Positions 18,990 through 27,625 of a stretch of 64,000 nt of DNA are shown here, in pieces (the first letter of the stretch is position 1; each line of letters starts with the position of its first letter). The stretch is from an uncultured Bacteroidales bacterium (GTDB taxonomy: Bacteria > Bacteroidota > Bacteroidia > Bacteroidales > FEN-979). Location: positions 186,001 to 250,000 of the forward strand of contig CAIRDP010000020.1 of assembly GCA_903877385.1 (NCBI GenBank), read 5' to 3'. Under the pieces are notes generated by a model, which searched no databases, was not told the DNA's origin, and worked only from the letters and a program-made list of their open reading frames with translations. A program made the translations under genes and the position numbers.

Positions 18990-19831
18990 ATGACTATTGA
19001 ATTGATCAATCAATCTGTTTTCGAGAAGTTAAAGCATGTTGATGAAAACGGGAATGAGTTCTGGTCGGCAAGAGACATGGCCAGAATATTGGAATATTCT
19101 GAATACAGACACTTTCGGGGTGTTATAGAAAAAGCGAAAGAAGCCTGCAATAACAGTAGTTTCCGCATTGAAGATCATTTCGAGGATATGCTCGGTATGA
19201 TAACAATAGGGAAAGGAGGGCAACGCCAGGTTGAAGATGTAATATTATCCAGGTATGCTTGTTATCTGATCGTTCAAAACGCTGATCCTTCCAAGGAGAT
19301 TGTGGCAACCGGGCAAACTTATTTTGCTGTTCAGACTCGCTTACAGGAAATAAGTAAGATGCAGGAATTCACCTGCCTGACAACTGAAAATGAAAAGCGT
19401 TTGTTCCTTCGCTATGAGATGAAAAAACATAACCTTCAATTAGCCGAAGCGGCCAAAGATGCAGGCGTGATTGAGCCTAAGGACTATGCGATCTTTCAGG
19501 ATCACGGATACATGGGACTTTACGGAGGACTTGATGCAAAAGCCATCCATAAGAAGAAAAACCTTAAGAAAAGCCAGAATATTCTGGATCATATGGGAAG
19601 TTCGGAGCTTGCAGCCAACCTGTTTCGTGCAACCCAAACCTAGGAGAAGATACGCCTGGAAGAGATCGGGGGAAGGAAAAAGCCAATAAAACCCATTATG
19701 AAGTTGGAAAGAAAGTGCGAAAAACCTTAGAGGAATTGGGAGGAACCATGCCCGAGAACCTTCCGGTTGAAGAGAACATCAAACGATTTGAAAAGAGTAA
19801 ACAGAAGAGACTTCCTAACCCGAAAAAGTAA
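18990..19831 (+). pseudogene. dinD: dinD-like (DNA-damage-inducible protein D), broken by a stop codon and a 1-nt deletion
   Basis: The first 217 codons match DinD (WSARDMARILEYSEYRHF, IEDHFEDMLGMI, LSRYACYLIVQNADPSKEIVA, QTYFAVQTRLQE). TAG at 19641 interrupts QT-EKIRLEEI. Shortly after ATC near 19674 the frame must shift by one base to regain the conserved tail GKEKANKTHYEVGKKVRKT...GGTMPENLPVEE, which ends at TAA 19829. The full-length reading is about 280 residues, close to E. coli DinD (274). Two independent lesions argue for a genuine pseudogene rather than one sequencing error, although the 217-residue product could still be made. DinD belongs to an SOS-associated, often horizontally moved group; its neighbour is a restriction-enzyme stub. 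Confidence 0.8.
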
Positions 19832-19875
19832 AGAGAGATGTCATCCACAAGAAGAAATAAAATTTCCAATAGCAT

Positions 19876-19904
19876 AAAAAACCTCAGGTTTCAGGCCTGA
19901 GGTT
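19876..19904 (-). terminator. Rho-independent terminator of the tonB-like gene
   Basis: AACCTCAGG (19880-19888) pairs with CCTGAGGTT (19896-19904) around a 7-base loop. On the minus strand the stem is followed by a run of T (the A run at 19876-19880 on the plus strand). It lies 21 bases past the stop at 19925. Confidence 0.8.
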
Positions 19905-19924
19905 ACTCAACCAATCGAGAGGTA

Positions 19925-20680
19925 TCAGTTCAGGACAAACTTAACAGGGAGTGTGAGAAGCACCCTCACGGCCTGCCCGTTCTGTTTACCCGGGTTCCAT
20001 TTGGGCATGGAAGCAACCACTCTTGCGGCTTCTTCGTCACATCCGCTTCCGATTCCTCTTTTCACGGTGACATGGGAAACCGAACCGTCGGGTTCTACCA
20101 CGAATTCAACATATACCCTTCCCTGGATACCAAGTTCCCTGGCTTCCTGAGGGTATTTTAGATTGAACGCAAGATACTTGTACATCTCTGCTTCCCCACC
20201 AGTAAAGACCGGCATCTCAGGTACGAAAACCAGAGGAGGCTGTTCGGCAGGAGTTTCAATGACCTTAGGAGCCGGGGTAGTTCCGGCAGGCCCTTCTTCA
20301 GTGACCGTGGCAGGGACTTCAGTGTTTGACTGATTCCCAAGTTCCTCCTGGGTGATCAGGCCTGATTCAATGTTCTCATCAACCACCACAGGCGGTCTGA
20401 GTTTCAACCTCAGGTCGGGAATCGCAGGTTCCGTGGCCGGGGGTTTCGGAATTTCAGGTTTGACGGAATTATCAATCGTTACGCTGATATCCGTCTTTTC
20501 ATGAGTTACGACAGTCCTGCTTTTGTAGCTTGCAAGAATCGGGTAGGCGAATGCCGAAGCAAGGAGGAAGATTGCAAGGAGTAAGGAAATGAAAATAACA
20601 TTTGTGTACTCCCGTCTGAGAACATAGGCGCCATAGGCCTTGTTTCTTTTCTCGAATACGATGTCGGTTAGCGTTTCCAT
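19925..20680 (-). CDS. TonB-family energy transducer
   Basis: The 251-residue protein has a short cytoplasmic start (METLTDIVFEKRNKAYGAYVLR, typical of Bacteroidota TonB), one membrane helix at about residues 28-48, and a Pro/Glu/Thr-rich periplasmic spacer (residues 60-155). The C-terminal TonB domain reads YPQEARELGIQGRVYVEFVV, DGSVSHVTVKRG and LPVKFVL. It would carry proton-motive force from ExbB/ExbD to outer-membrane TonB-dependent receptors. No exbBD genes are near, so it is an orphan copy. It has its own promoter and terminator. Confidence 0.9.
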   Translation of the reverse strand: METLTDIVFEKRNKAYGAYVLRREYTNVIFISLLLAIFLLASAFAYPILASYKSRTVVTHEKTDISVTIDNSVKPEIPKPPATEPAIPDLRLKLRPPVVVDENIESGLITQEELGNQSNTEVPATVTEEGPAGTTPAPKVIETPAEQPPLVFVPEMPVFTGGEAEMYKYLAFNLKYPQEARELGIQGRVYVEFVVEPDGSVSHVTVKRGIGSGCDEEAARVVASMPKWNPGKQNGQAVRVLLTLPVKFVLN

Positions 20681-20702
20681 ATATTACGCCTTAGTGGCAT
20701 AG

Positions 20703-20734
20703 CAAATATAATGATTTTAGATATAAAAAGCAAG
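20703..20734 (-). promoter_or_regulatory. Promoter of the tonB-like gene
   Basis: On the minus strand, CTTG at 20734-20731, a 20-base spacer and TATATTTG at 20710-20703 match the Bacteroidota TTTG/TAnnTTTG pattern with one mismatch in the -33 box. Transcription would begin about 15-20 bases before the ATG at 20680. Confidence 0.6.
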
Positions 20735-20961
20735 AAAATGCCCTGAAAAATTCACAATCAGGTTAAATTATTGATTTCCATAATTTAATCTCTCCCGGTA
20801 ACTTCCCCGTACCTTGCTGCATAACCTGAAGCCGGGGCTTGTTCCTGGGTTCATACCATTGATGGTTGACAGGGATAATTGTCATCACTGATTTTTCGTG
20901 GATGGATTTTTATGAATAAAGCCAAATGCTTATCTTTAACCTTGAAAGTTTAAGAATAAAA

Positions 20962-21483
20962 ATGGCATTCCGAAACAGGAACATCAGGCAGGGAACCAAA
21001 TCTTCAGACCCTGATCTTATTCTGGAAAAGATCCGCTATTTCTGCAGTTACAGGGAACGCAGCGAAACAGAAGTCTGGCAAAAACTCAGGGCAATGCAGC
21101 TGCCGGCGGCAAAAATCTGCAATATTCTCGGGCAGCTGAAGGAAGAAGGTTTTATCAGTGATGAGCGTTTTGCAAGGGCATTTGTCAGGGGAAAGTGGAG
21201 GGTGAACCATTGGGGACGGGTTAAGATAACTTTCGGCCTGAGGGGCATGAGGATACCCGAAAAGCTTATAGTCTTTGCACTGGAAGAGATTGATGATAAT
21301 GCCTACCGGAATATCCTGGAAGAACTGATCAGAAAAAAGTCGGCAAAACTCAGGCCCAAACAGGGAGAAAAAAATAATTCAGGAAAAACCTTGAATTTCA
21401 GGGATAAATTGTTCAATTTTGCATTAGGGAAAGGTTATGAATATGACCTTATCCGTGAAATACTTGATGAATTAAAAATCTGA
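20962..21483 (+). CDS. recX: RecX, regulator of RecA
   Basis: The 173-residue protein (from ATG 20962; an in-frame ATG at 20926 would add 12 unlikely residues) contains the three tandem three-helix repeats of RecX. Clear marks are RYFCSYRERSETEVWQKL, EEGFISDERFARAFVRGKWR (RecX core) and WGRVKITFGLRGMRIPEKLI. RecX binds and modulates RecA filaments. Its stop at 21483 is one base before the prfB ATG at 21485, so the two are surely cotranscribed. Confidence 0.9.
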   Translation: MAFRNRNIRQGTKSSDPDLILEKIRYFCSYRERSETEVWQKLRAMQLPAAKICNILGQLKEEGFISDERFARAFVRGKWRVNHWGRVKITFGLRGMRIPEKLIVFALEEIDDNAYRNILEELIRKKSAKLRPKQGEKNNSGKTLNFRDKLFNFALGKGYEYDLIREILDELKI

Positions 21484-21484
21484 T

Positions 21485-22574
21485 ATGGTTAGCCACGAAC
21501 AATTGAAAGATCTTCAGACAAGGCTTGATGCCTTGAGGAGGTATCTTTGACGTCGATACGAAACTGAAACTAATCGAAGAAGAAGAGCAGCTTACACAGG
21601 CGCCCGAATTCTGGAATAATTCAAAAGCGGCGGAGTCGGTTTTAAAATCAATAAGGGATAAAAAAATCTGGACCGAAGCTTATAAGAATGGCCAGGCAAG
21701 TTACGAGGAGCTGATGATCCTCTGGGATTTTTATATCCAGGGCGAGGGCAGTGAAGAGGACCTTGAAGGGAGTTATAAAAGTGCCCTTACGCTGATCGAA
21801 AACCTTGAATTTCGCAACATGCTCAGCGGTGAAGAAGACAGGCTGAGCGCCATTGTCCAGATCAACTCAGGCGCCGGCGGTACCGAGAGCCAGGACTGGG
21901 CCCAGATGCTGATGCGGATGTATATCCGCTATGCCGAACGCAATAAATACAAGGTTAAGGAACTGGACTTCCAGGAAGGTGATGTGGCCGGCATTAAGCA
22001 GGTCACCCTGGAAATCGAAGGGGATTATGCTTATGGTTATCTTAAAGGGGAGAACGGGGTACACCGCCTCGTAAGGCTTTCGCCTTTTGATTCAAACCAC
22101 AAGAGGCATACTTCCTTTGCCTCGGTTTATGCTTATCCAATTATCGATGATGATATCGTAATTGAGATCAACCCGGCGGATATTTCATGGGATACATTCC
22201 GCAGCAGCGGTCCGGGAGGACAGAATGTGAATAAGGTTGAAACGGCGGTGAGGCTGAAACACGAACCCACCGGCATCATTATTGAATGCCAGGAAACCCG
22301 CTCACAGGGTCAAAACCGGGAAAAAGCGCTGAAGATGTTAAAATCACAGCTATACGAAATCGAACTCAGGAAGCAAAGAGAAAAGATCGCTGTTATTGAA
22401 AGCGGTAAAAAGCGTATTGAGTGGGGATCACAGATACGTTCTTATGTGCTCCATCCTTATAAAATGGTAAAAGATCTAAGGACGACATACGAAACATCCA
22501 ATACCCAGGAAGTTCTGGACGGTGATTTGACGGAGTTTATCAAAGCTTACCTGATGGAGTATGGAAACTCATAA
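21485..22574 (+). CDS. prfB: Peptide chain release factor 2, expressed through a programmed +1 frameshift
   Basis: The zero frame starts at ATG 21485 and runs 21 codons (ending LDALRRYL) to an in-frame TGA at 21548. Reading continues in the +1 frame from GAC at 21549 ([15 protein letters not shown]) to 22574, giving about 362 residues, as expected for RF2. The shift site has all classical parts: a Shine-Dalgarno-like AGGAGG three bases before CTT, the slippery CTT, and TGA followed by C. The anticodon-like SPF motif ([15 protein letters not shown]) and catalytic GGQ (about residues 244-246) are present. RF2 reads UGA and UAA, so low RF2 promotes its own synthesis. An annotation starting at 21714 would miss about 76 residues. 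Confidence 0.97.
21539..21551 (+). promoter_or_regulatory. prfB: prfB programmed +1 frameshift signal
   Basis: AGGAGG (21537-21542), TAT, CTT (21545-21547), TGA (21548-21550), C. This is the conserved autoregulatory RF2 recoding site: inefficient termination at UGA lets the ribosome slip one base on CUU. Confidence 0.95.
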
Positions 22575-22579
22575 GAAAT

Positions 22580-22660
22580 GAATATCGAATATTGAACATT
22601 GAATGTTGATCGGATTAAGTAATTCGAAATTCAAAGTTTGTTGATCAATATTCGAAATTC
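22580..22660 (+). repeat. Composite intergenic repeat, family A (copy R1)
   Basis: The element fills the gap between prfB and the ArsC-like gene, starting five bases after the prfB stop. It begins GAATATCGAATATTGAAC, includes the near-palindrome AACATTGAATGTT, and ends with a 36-nt block (22625-22660) that matches the reverse complement of 51491-51526 at 34 of 36 positions. The order of blocks relative to transcription is the same in both copies. Confidence 0.8.
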
Positions 22661-22683
22661 TATTTTAATTAAATCGTAAATAT

Positions 22684-23031
22684 ATGATCAGAATCTACCA
22701 CAACCCCCAATGCAAAAAATCCAGGGCGGGACTGGAATACCTGAAAGGGAAAGGGAAAGAGTTCGGGATCGTGGAATACCTGAAAGAACCGCTTACTGAA
22801 AAGGAACTGGAAATGCTTCTGATGAAGCTGAATTCCAAACCCGAAGAGATAGTGCGTACCCAGGAAGAGTATTATAAAAAGAACCTGAAAGGAAAGAAAT
22901 TCAACCAGCATGAATGGATCAGGATCATAGTACAGAACCCGAAACTGCTTAAAAGGCCTATTGTTGAAGCCCAATACAGGGCTGTCGTGGGGGACCCTGT
23001 AGAGAATATTGATAGCGTGGTAAAGGGATGA
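22684..23031 (+). CDS. ArsC/Spx-family thioredoxin-fold protein
   Basis: The 115-residue protein starts MIRIYHNPQCKKSRAGLEYL, with the single conserved Cys10 in the NPxCxKSR loop of the ArsC/YfgD/Spx superfamily. The C-terminal LLKRPIVEAQYRAVVGDP matches the RP(I/L)V motif that completes the active site. It lacks the second cysteine of Spx. Glutaredoxin-coupled arsenate reductase is the textbook role, but no ars genes are near and many members of this size have unknown substrates. Family A repeats lie on both sides. Confidence 0.8.
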   Translation: MIRIYHNPQCKKSRAGLEYLKGKGKEFGIVEYLKEPLTEKELEMLLMKLNSKPEEIVRTQEEYYKKNLKGKKFNQHEWIRIIVQNPKLLKRPIVEAQYRAVVGDPVENIDSVVKG

Positions 23032-23039
23032 AGGAAGAT

Positions 23040-23081
23040 GAATATCGAACATTGAACAACGAATGTTGAATAATGAATTGT
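23040..23081 (+). repeat. Intergenic repeat, family A (copy R2, first block only)
   Basis: Starting eight bases after the ArsC-like stop, GAATATCGAACATTGAAC is followed by AACGAATGTTGAATAATGAA. It matches the first block of R1 and its orientation, but lacks the 36-nt second block. Confidence 0.7.
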
Positions 23082-23172
23082 TCATGGCTCATCGCTAATC
23101 CCTTGCTGAATAACATATACACCCCGACTGTACCCGAAACCAAAAAACCAGATAAATTCAAAAAAACCGGAA

Positions 23173-24567
23173 ATGAAAACACGCATTGAAACTGACACCA
23201 TGGGGCCCATCGAGGTTGCCATGGACAAATACTGGGGAGCCCAAACCCAGAGGTCAATGACAAACTTTAAAATCGGAGAACCCGCATCCATGCCCAAACA
23301 GGTGATCAGGGCCATGGCTGTACTTAAGAAGGCGGCAGCCATGGTCAACTCCGATCTGAAAGTGCTGGCGGAAGAGAAAATGAAGCTTATAGTAGCTGTT
23401 TGCGACGAGATCCTTGACGGGAAACTCGACGAGCAGTTCCCCCTGGTCATCTGGCAAACCGGTTCGGGCACCCAGACCAATATGAATGTGAACGAAGTGG
23501 TCGCCAACCGGGCTCATGTGCTAAACGGGGGAAAACTGGGCGAAGGCAAAACAGTCATCCACCCGAATGATGATGTAAATAAATCACAGTCATCGAATGA
23601 CACTTTCCCGGCTGCGATGAGCATTGCCGCTTATGAGATGGTTGTTCGCACCACTCTCCCGGGAGTGGAATTGCTCAGGAATACACTGGCAAAGAAATCC
23701 GAAGAGTTTAAAGATCTTGTTAAAACCGGGCGCACCCACCTCATGGATGCAACCCCACTTACCCTCGGACAGGAATTTTCGGGTTATGTTTCCCAGCTCG
23801 ATCACGGGATCCGGGCCCTGAAAAACACCCTCCCCCATCTTTCAGAACTTGCGCTGGGCGGGACTGCTGTGGGTACTGGACTTAATGCACCCAAAGGGTA
23901 TGACGACCTTGTCGCAAAAAAAATTGCGGGGCTTACCGGGCTTCCTTTTATAACAGCCCCTAACAAATTCGAATCACTTTCGGCTCATGATGCCTGCGTG
24001 GAAACATCGGGTGCGCTTAAAACCCTTGCTGTAAGCCTGATGCACATAGCAAGCAACATTCGTCTTTCAGCATCCGGGCCCCGCTGCGGCATCTGTGAGC
24101 TCATGCTTCCCGAAAATGAACCCGGTTCCAGCATTATGCCGGGAAAGGTCAATCCAACCCAGCCCGAAGCCATGACTATGATCTGCGCCCAGGTTCTGGG
24201 TAACGATGTGGCCATAAACATTGGCGGTATCAGCGGGCATTTCCAGCTGAATGTGTTCAAGCCCCTCATCATTTCCAACCTGCTCATGTCGGCCCGCCTG
24301 ATAGGCGACGCCTGCATTTCGTTCAACGACAACTGCGCCGTGGGGATCCAGCCCAATCTTGCTGCCATCAGCAGGAATCTTGAAAACTCACTCATGCTGG
24401 TAACGGCCCTTAACCCCCATATCGGCTATGACAACTCGGCCAAAATAGCTAAAAAAGCGCATAAGGAAAATAAAACGCTAAGGGAAGCCACCCTTGAACT
24501 GGGTCTTCTGAGTGATGAAGATTTCACTAAAATCGTTGATCCCAAAAAGATGACAGGCCCTAAATAA
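23173..24567 (+). CDS. fumC: Class II fumarate hydratase (fumarase C)
   Basis: The 464-residue protein interconverts fumarate and L-malate in the TCA cycle. Aspartase/fumarase motifs are all present: [17 protein letters not shown] near residue 100, [30 protein letters not shown], and the superfamily signature [19 protein letters not shown] at residues 318-336 with catalytic Ser320. Length is that of FumC. It is preceded by 92 bases after R2 and may be the last gene of the recX-prfB-arsC-like run. It converges with the GT39 gene 15 bases further on. Confidence 0.95.
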   Translation: MKTRIETDTMGPIEVAMDKYWGAQTQRSMTNFKIGEPASMPKQVIRAMAVLKKAAAMVNSDLKVLAEEKMKLIVAVCDEILDGKLDEQFPLVIWQTGSGTQTNMNVNEVVANRAHVLNGGKLGEGKTVIHPNDDVNKSQSSNDTFPAAMSIAAYEMVVRTTLPGVELLRNTLAKKSEEFKDLVKTGRTHLMDATPLTLGQEFSGYVSQLDHGIRALKNTLPHLSELALGGTAVGTGLNAPKGYDDLVAKKIAGLTGLPFITAPNKFESLSAHDACVETSGALKTLAVSLMHIASNIRLSASGPRCGICELMLPENEPGSSIMPGKVNPTQPEAMTMICAQVLGNDVAINIGGISGHFQLNVFKPLIISNLLMSARLIGDACISFNDNCAVGIQPNLAAISRNLENSLMLVTALNPHIGYDNSAKIAKKAHKENKTLREATLELGLLSDEDFTKIVDPKKMTGPK

Positions 24568-24582
24568 AGGCCTCTACGGGTT

Positions 24583-26379
24583 CTACCTCCCGTCATCTTT
24601 CAGAATCTGGATCTCTTTAATGGAGTCTTTTTTCTTATCGGTTTTGATATCCATCAGGTCCTTGTGGTCTTCGGTCATCTTTTTGGCTTCCTGCTGAATC
24701 ATATCGGTCAAAGGAATTCCTTTGTCCCTGGCCCGTTTCTGGAGTATCTGCATCCAATCGGGGTTATTCCTGATCTGCCTGATAAAAAATGCCAGGGTGT
24801 CAATTTTAGTGACATGGGTTGTAGTGTCATGGGGAATGAAGATCAGGTCCTGTTTGAGGTTGACCAGCTTGTAAACATACGCCTTTCGAATGGTATCGCG
24901 TCCCCGCATGATAGTGATGGTATCAGGGGGAAGTATCAACTCAAACAGCTTGCCAAAAAGGCCTACCGGATCTTCATAATCATCGCTTAAGGCAATGTAA
25001 TAAGCATCCTCATCCTTCTTCATGCTTCCCCTGATGCGGTTTATCCACTGGTACTTATGAATACGCTCGAGGCTGCCTATGGCATATACCTTCCGCCCCA
25101 TTGGCCTTGCGACATAATAGTCGAAGTTGGCCGCTGGGAACCAGCGGAAAGTGAAAATCGGGGAATTCCTGTCCATGATGGAGTGTTGTTCATCCCAGGC
25201 TGCAAGGGGAGCGAATTTTTCACCCAGCTGTTTCCATCCGCAGAGGTCAGCCGAAACATCATCCACCTTCCATTTTTTCAGGGGGACCCATCCGTACCGG
25301 ATCTGTGTTCCGGCCAGGGAGATCACGGCAAGCATGAAACCCATGGATATCGCCAAAGGCCACGGAACAAGCCTAAGCCTGCCGGTCTTTGATGAAGGGG
25401 TTGCAAGCCAGGCTGCAGCAATCAGTATAAAACCGATATAGGCTGGGCCTGTCCAGTGGGGCAGTGTTGAACGGAAAAGTGAAAAGGAAAGGAACACCAC
25501 CCATAGGGGCAGGCTTACCCACAAGATAAGGCGGAGGTATGATTTTTCGAGGATTTCCTTTCCCCTGAAAAGCGCAATAAAGGCCAGGATGATAATGATG
25601 ATATTGACCGGGTTGTTGTAGAAGAACTGCCCTACTATTTCGGTAAGGAGATACTGGAGTTGTATACCCGATTGGGTGATTCCGACCCGGCTTTCATGAA
25701 ATGTGAAACTGATATAGTTGTTATTGGCGTTCCAGAAAACAACAGGCATGAACAGCAGGACCGCCATCAGTAAGGCTATCCAGCTTTCCTTAGCCAGCAG
25801 CCATTTCCTGTTATGGAACAGAATATACATCCCGGCCCCGAAAAGCAAAAACACCGTGTGATATTTCGAAAGCAGTGCAAGACCAATGGTGATCCCGGCA
25901 AAGAAAAGACGAGTCCTGCTTTGACTGGAAACCGACTCATCAGGCAGGGAACAGATCAAAAGGTACATGCTCACTAACCAGAAAAAGACCTGGGGAGTAT
26001 CGGGGAGAATGAAGGTTCCTACAAGGATAAAGCCATAAAAGGAAGCAGTGAACAGGAAGGCTGCGTATAAGCCGGCAGCCGGGTTTTTGATCTTTTTCCC
26101 GATCAGGAAGATCACCCAGGTTGAAGCAGTTCCAAGCACCACCGAGCCCAGGCGGAGAAAAATTTCACTGTCGTACCTCAGGTTGAGCGTAAAAAGCTGA
26201 ATCAGCAAACCAACCATAGGCGGGTGGTCGAAATGACTCATGTCGGGGAACCTGGCATACGTCCAGTAATACACCTCGTCGTTGCCCAGCTCAATGGAAC
26301 CGGCAACCAAAGCCCTGATGGCTGCCGATAAAACCAGCAGTATCCCTAATGCCCAATATATCTTACGGTTCGATGGCAT
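24583..26379 (-). CDS. GT39-type polyprenol-phosphate-dependent glycosyltransferase, integral membrane
   Basis: The 598-residue protein has about ten membrane helices in the first 370 residues. The first periplasmic loop carries the catalytic acidic pair region ELGNDEVYYWTYARFPDMSHFDHPP, matching the GT39/ArnT/PMT superfamily pattern (D/E-E-xYY...DHPP). The C-terminal third is soluble and charged, ending in a Lys/Asp-rich tail. It should transfer a sugar from a lipid carrier to an acceptor outside the inner membrane. Its start overlaps the end of the PHP-like gene by 17 bases, so the two are translated from one message. The acceptor is unknown. Confidence 0.8.
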   Translation of the reverse strand: MPSNRKIYWALGILLVLSAAIRALVAGSIELGNDEVYYWTYARFPDMSHFDHPPMVGLLIQLFTLNLRYDSEIFLRLGSVVLGTASTWVIFLIGKKIKNPAAGLYAAFLFTASFYGFILVGTFILPDTPQVFFWLVSMYLLICSLPDESVSSQSRTRLFFAGITIGLALLSKYHTVFLLFGAGMYILFHNRKWLLAKESWIALLMAVLLFMPVVFWNANNNYISFTFHESRVGITQSGIQLQYLLTEIVGQFFYNNPVNIIIIILAFIALFRGKEILEKSYLRLILWVSLPLWVVFLSFSLFRSTLPHWTGPAYIGFILIAAAWLATPSSKTGRLRLVPWPLAISMGFMLAVISLAGTQIRYGWVPLKKWKVDDVSADLCGWKQLGEKFAPLAAWDEQHSIMDRNSPIFTFRWFPAANFDYYVARPMGRKVYAIGSLERIHKYQWINRIRGSMKKDEDAYYIALSDDYEDPVGLFGKLFELILPPDTITIMRGRDTIRKAYVYKLVNLKQDLIFIPHDTTTHVTKIDTLAFFIRQIRNNPDWMQILQKRARDKGIPLTDMIQQEAKKMTEDHKDLMDIKTDKKKDSIKEIQILKDDGR

Positions 26380-27616
26380 CCTTGCCCGGCTTTGATTTTT
26401 TATTTCTTCTTAAACTCCAGACAGCCCAAAAAATTGCAATGAGGGCCCCGAAACTAATGAACCTGAATATCCATGTCCTCGGCCAGTTAATTTCGGCTTT
26501 CAGATCATTCACCGCCAGCTCGCCGCTGTAACGGAAAACCGGGTTCAGATAAATGATATCCCCCAAACCAATGGTAGGATGGGCATGGTGGGCTATGAAA
26601 GTTATCTGGGTGCGTATATACGTATCTTCAGAGGTAAATCGGTACCAGAGACCGGAAGGGCCGTAAACGGATTTCCTGATCCGGCCATCCTGGCCGATAA
26701 ACATGACCTTGAAAACCTCTCCGCTTACCGAAACCTTAAGGGTATCCCCTGCCATCTTAACATATCTCAGTCGGGGGATCCTTTTGGCAAGGCCGGCTTT
26801 CTGCTTAAACGTCCATTTGTTTCCCATATAGATCTCAACACCGTAGGACCTGCCGCTTTTTAGCGACTTTATTATGGAATCCCTCTGGATAACAGTCGAG
26901 TGAACATAGGTGGCGCAACGCTGGATCTGGTAGGGATCCTCTATATTATGGGCATCGTCATCGGCCAGTATCCATACAACATGGCCCGACGAAAGGGCTG
27001 CATCCCACTGGGGAATTGACCTCCAGTTATTATCAAGAACTTCAACCAGGTCATAATTTGAAAGATATTTCATATCCTTCAGGGTATATCCTCCTTCCCA
27101 GTCGGGATGAGCGATAGCAACGACTTCATTCTGCGGCCTCAGCAGGTCAAGGATATGCTGCTTGTGGTTCAGGTTCTGAACTATTGAATAATCCATCCAA
27201 AGGACCTCTTTTGCCCCTATCAGCATCTGGTGCTTCTTCCTTACTCCATAACCATGTTCATAGGCCGGGATATAAAATGCCGAATCCTTAAACTCCTTCG
27301 AGATACTCTGGTAATTCGAAATCTGCGGAAGATCGTACTTCAGCATCTGCCTGTAAACCTTGTACAGCTCCTGTGCCGTATTCTTACGGCCTGAGGTAAG
27401 CCCCCACCACTCCTTTACATGAAAGTGGAAATTGCTTTTTCTCCAGCAGCTGCTGTCAAGCCCCTCGTAAGGGTTAAAGAATTTATTACCTGAAAAGACC
27501 TGAGGTTCCGGGAAATCATACACAGGAGCCCAGAAATACAGTACGGCCTCAAATCCCATCAGCAGCAAAACGAAATAAACGAGTAAGCGGAATACCCTTC
27601 CAGCGATCTTCTTCAT
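26363..27616 (-). CDS. Membrane-anchored PHP-domain-like protein
   Basis: The 417-residue protein has an N-terminal helix (residues 9-30) and a C-terminal helix (about 385-402). Between them lies a region with PHP-type metal motifs: FHFH (His64, His66), VAIAHPDWEGGY, and DDDAHN. The canonical HxHT..SDG is replaced by FHFHVKEWWGLTSG. PHP proteins are often phosphoesterases; here the domain would face the periplasm. A beta-rich segment follows. Overlap with the downstream GT39 gene suggests a joint role in envelope glycan or lipid handling, but substrate and activity are unknown. Confidence 0.6.
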   Translation of the reverse strand: MKKIAGRVFRLLVYFVLLLMGFEAVLYFWAPVYDFPEPQVFSGNKFFNPYEGLDSSCWRKSNFHFHVKEWWGLTSGRKNTAQELYKVYRQMLKYDLPQISNYQSISKEFKDSAFYIPAYEHGYGVRKKHQMLIGAKEVLWMDYSIVQNLNHKQHILDLLRPQNEVVAIAHPDWEGGYTLKDMKYLSNYDLVEVLDNNWRSIPQWDAALSSGHVVWILADDDAHNIEDPYQIQRCATYVHSTVIQRDSIIKSLKSGRSYGVEIYMGNKWTFKQKAGLAKRIPRLRYVKMAGDTLKVSVSGEVFKVMFIGQDGRIRKSVYGPSGLWYRFTSEDTYIRTQITFIAHHAHPTIGLGDIIYLNPVFRYSGELAVNDLKAEINWPRTWIFRFISFGALIAIFWAVWSLRRNKKSKPGKDAIEP

Positions 27617-27625
27617 TCTGCAAAG

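Noticed and set aside
18746-19009. 87-codon minus-strand frame over the restriction-enzyme stub
   Set aside because: No family resemblance, overlaps the better-supported dinD start, and no promoter pattern.
21548-21550. prfB as a pseudogene because of an in-frame TGA
   Set aside because: The stop sits in a complete programmed-frameshift context and the rest of RF2 is intact.
22684-23031. Naming the ArsC/Spx-like gene arsC
   Set aside because: No arsenic-resistance genes are nearby and the superfamily includes many members of other or unknown function.
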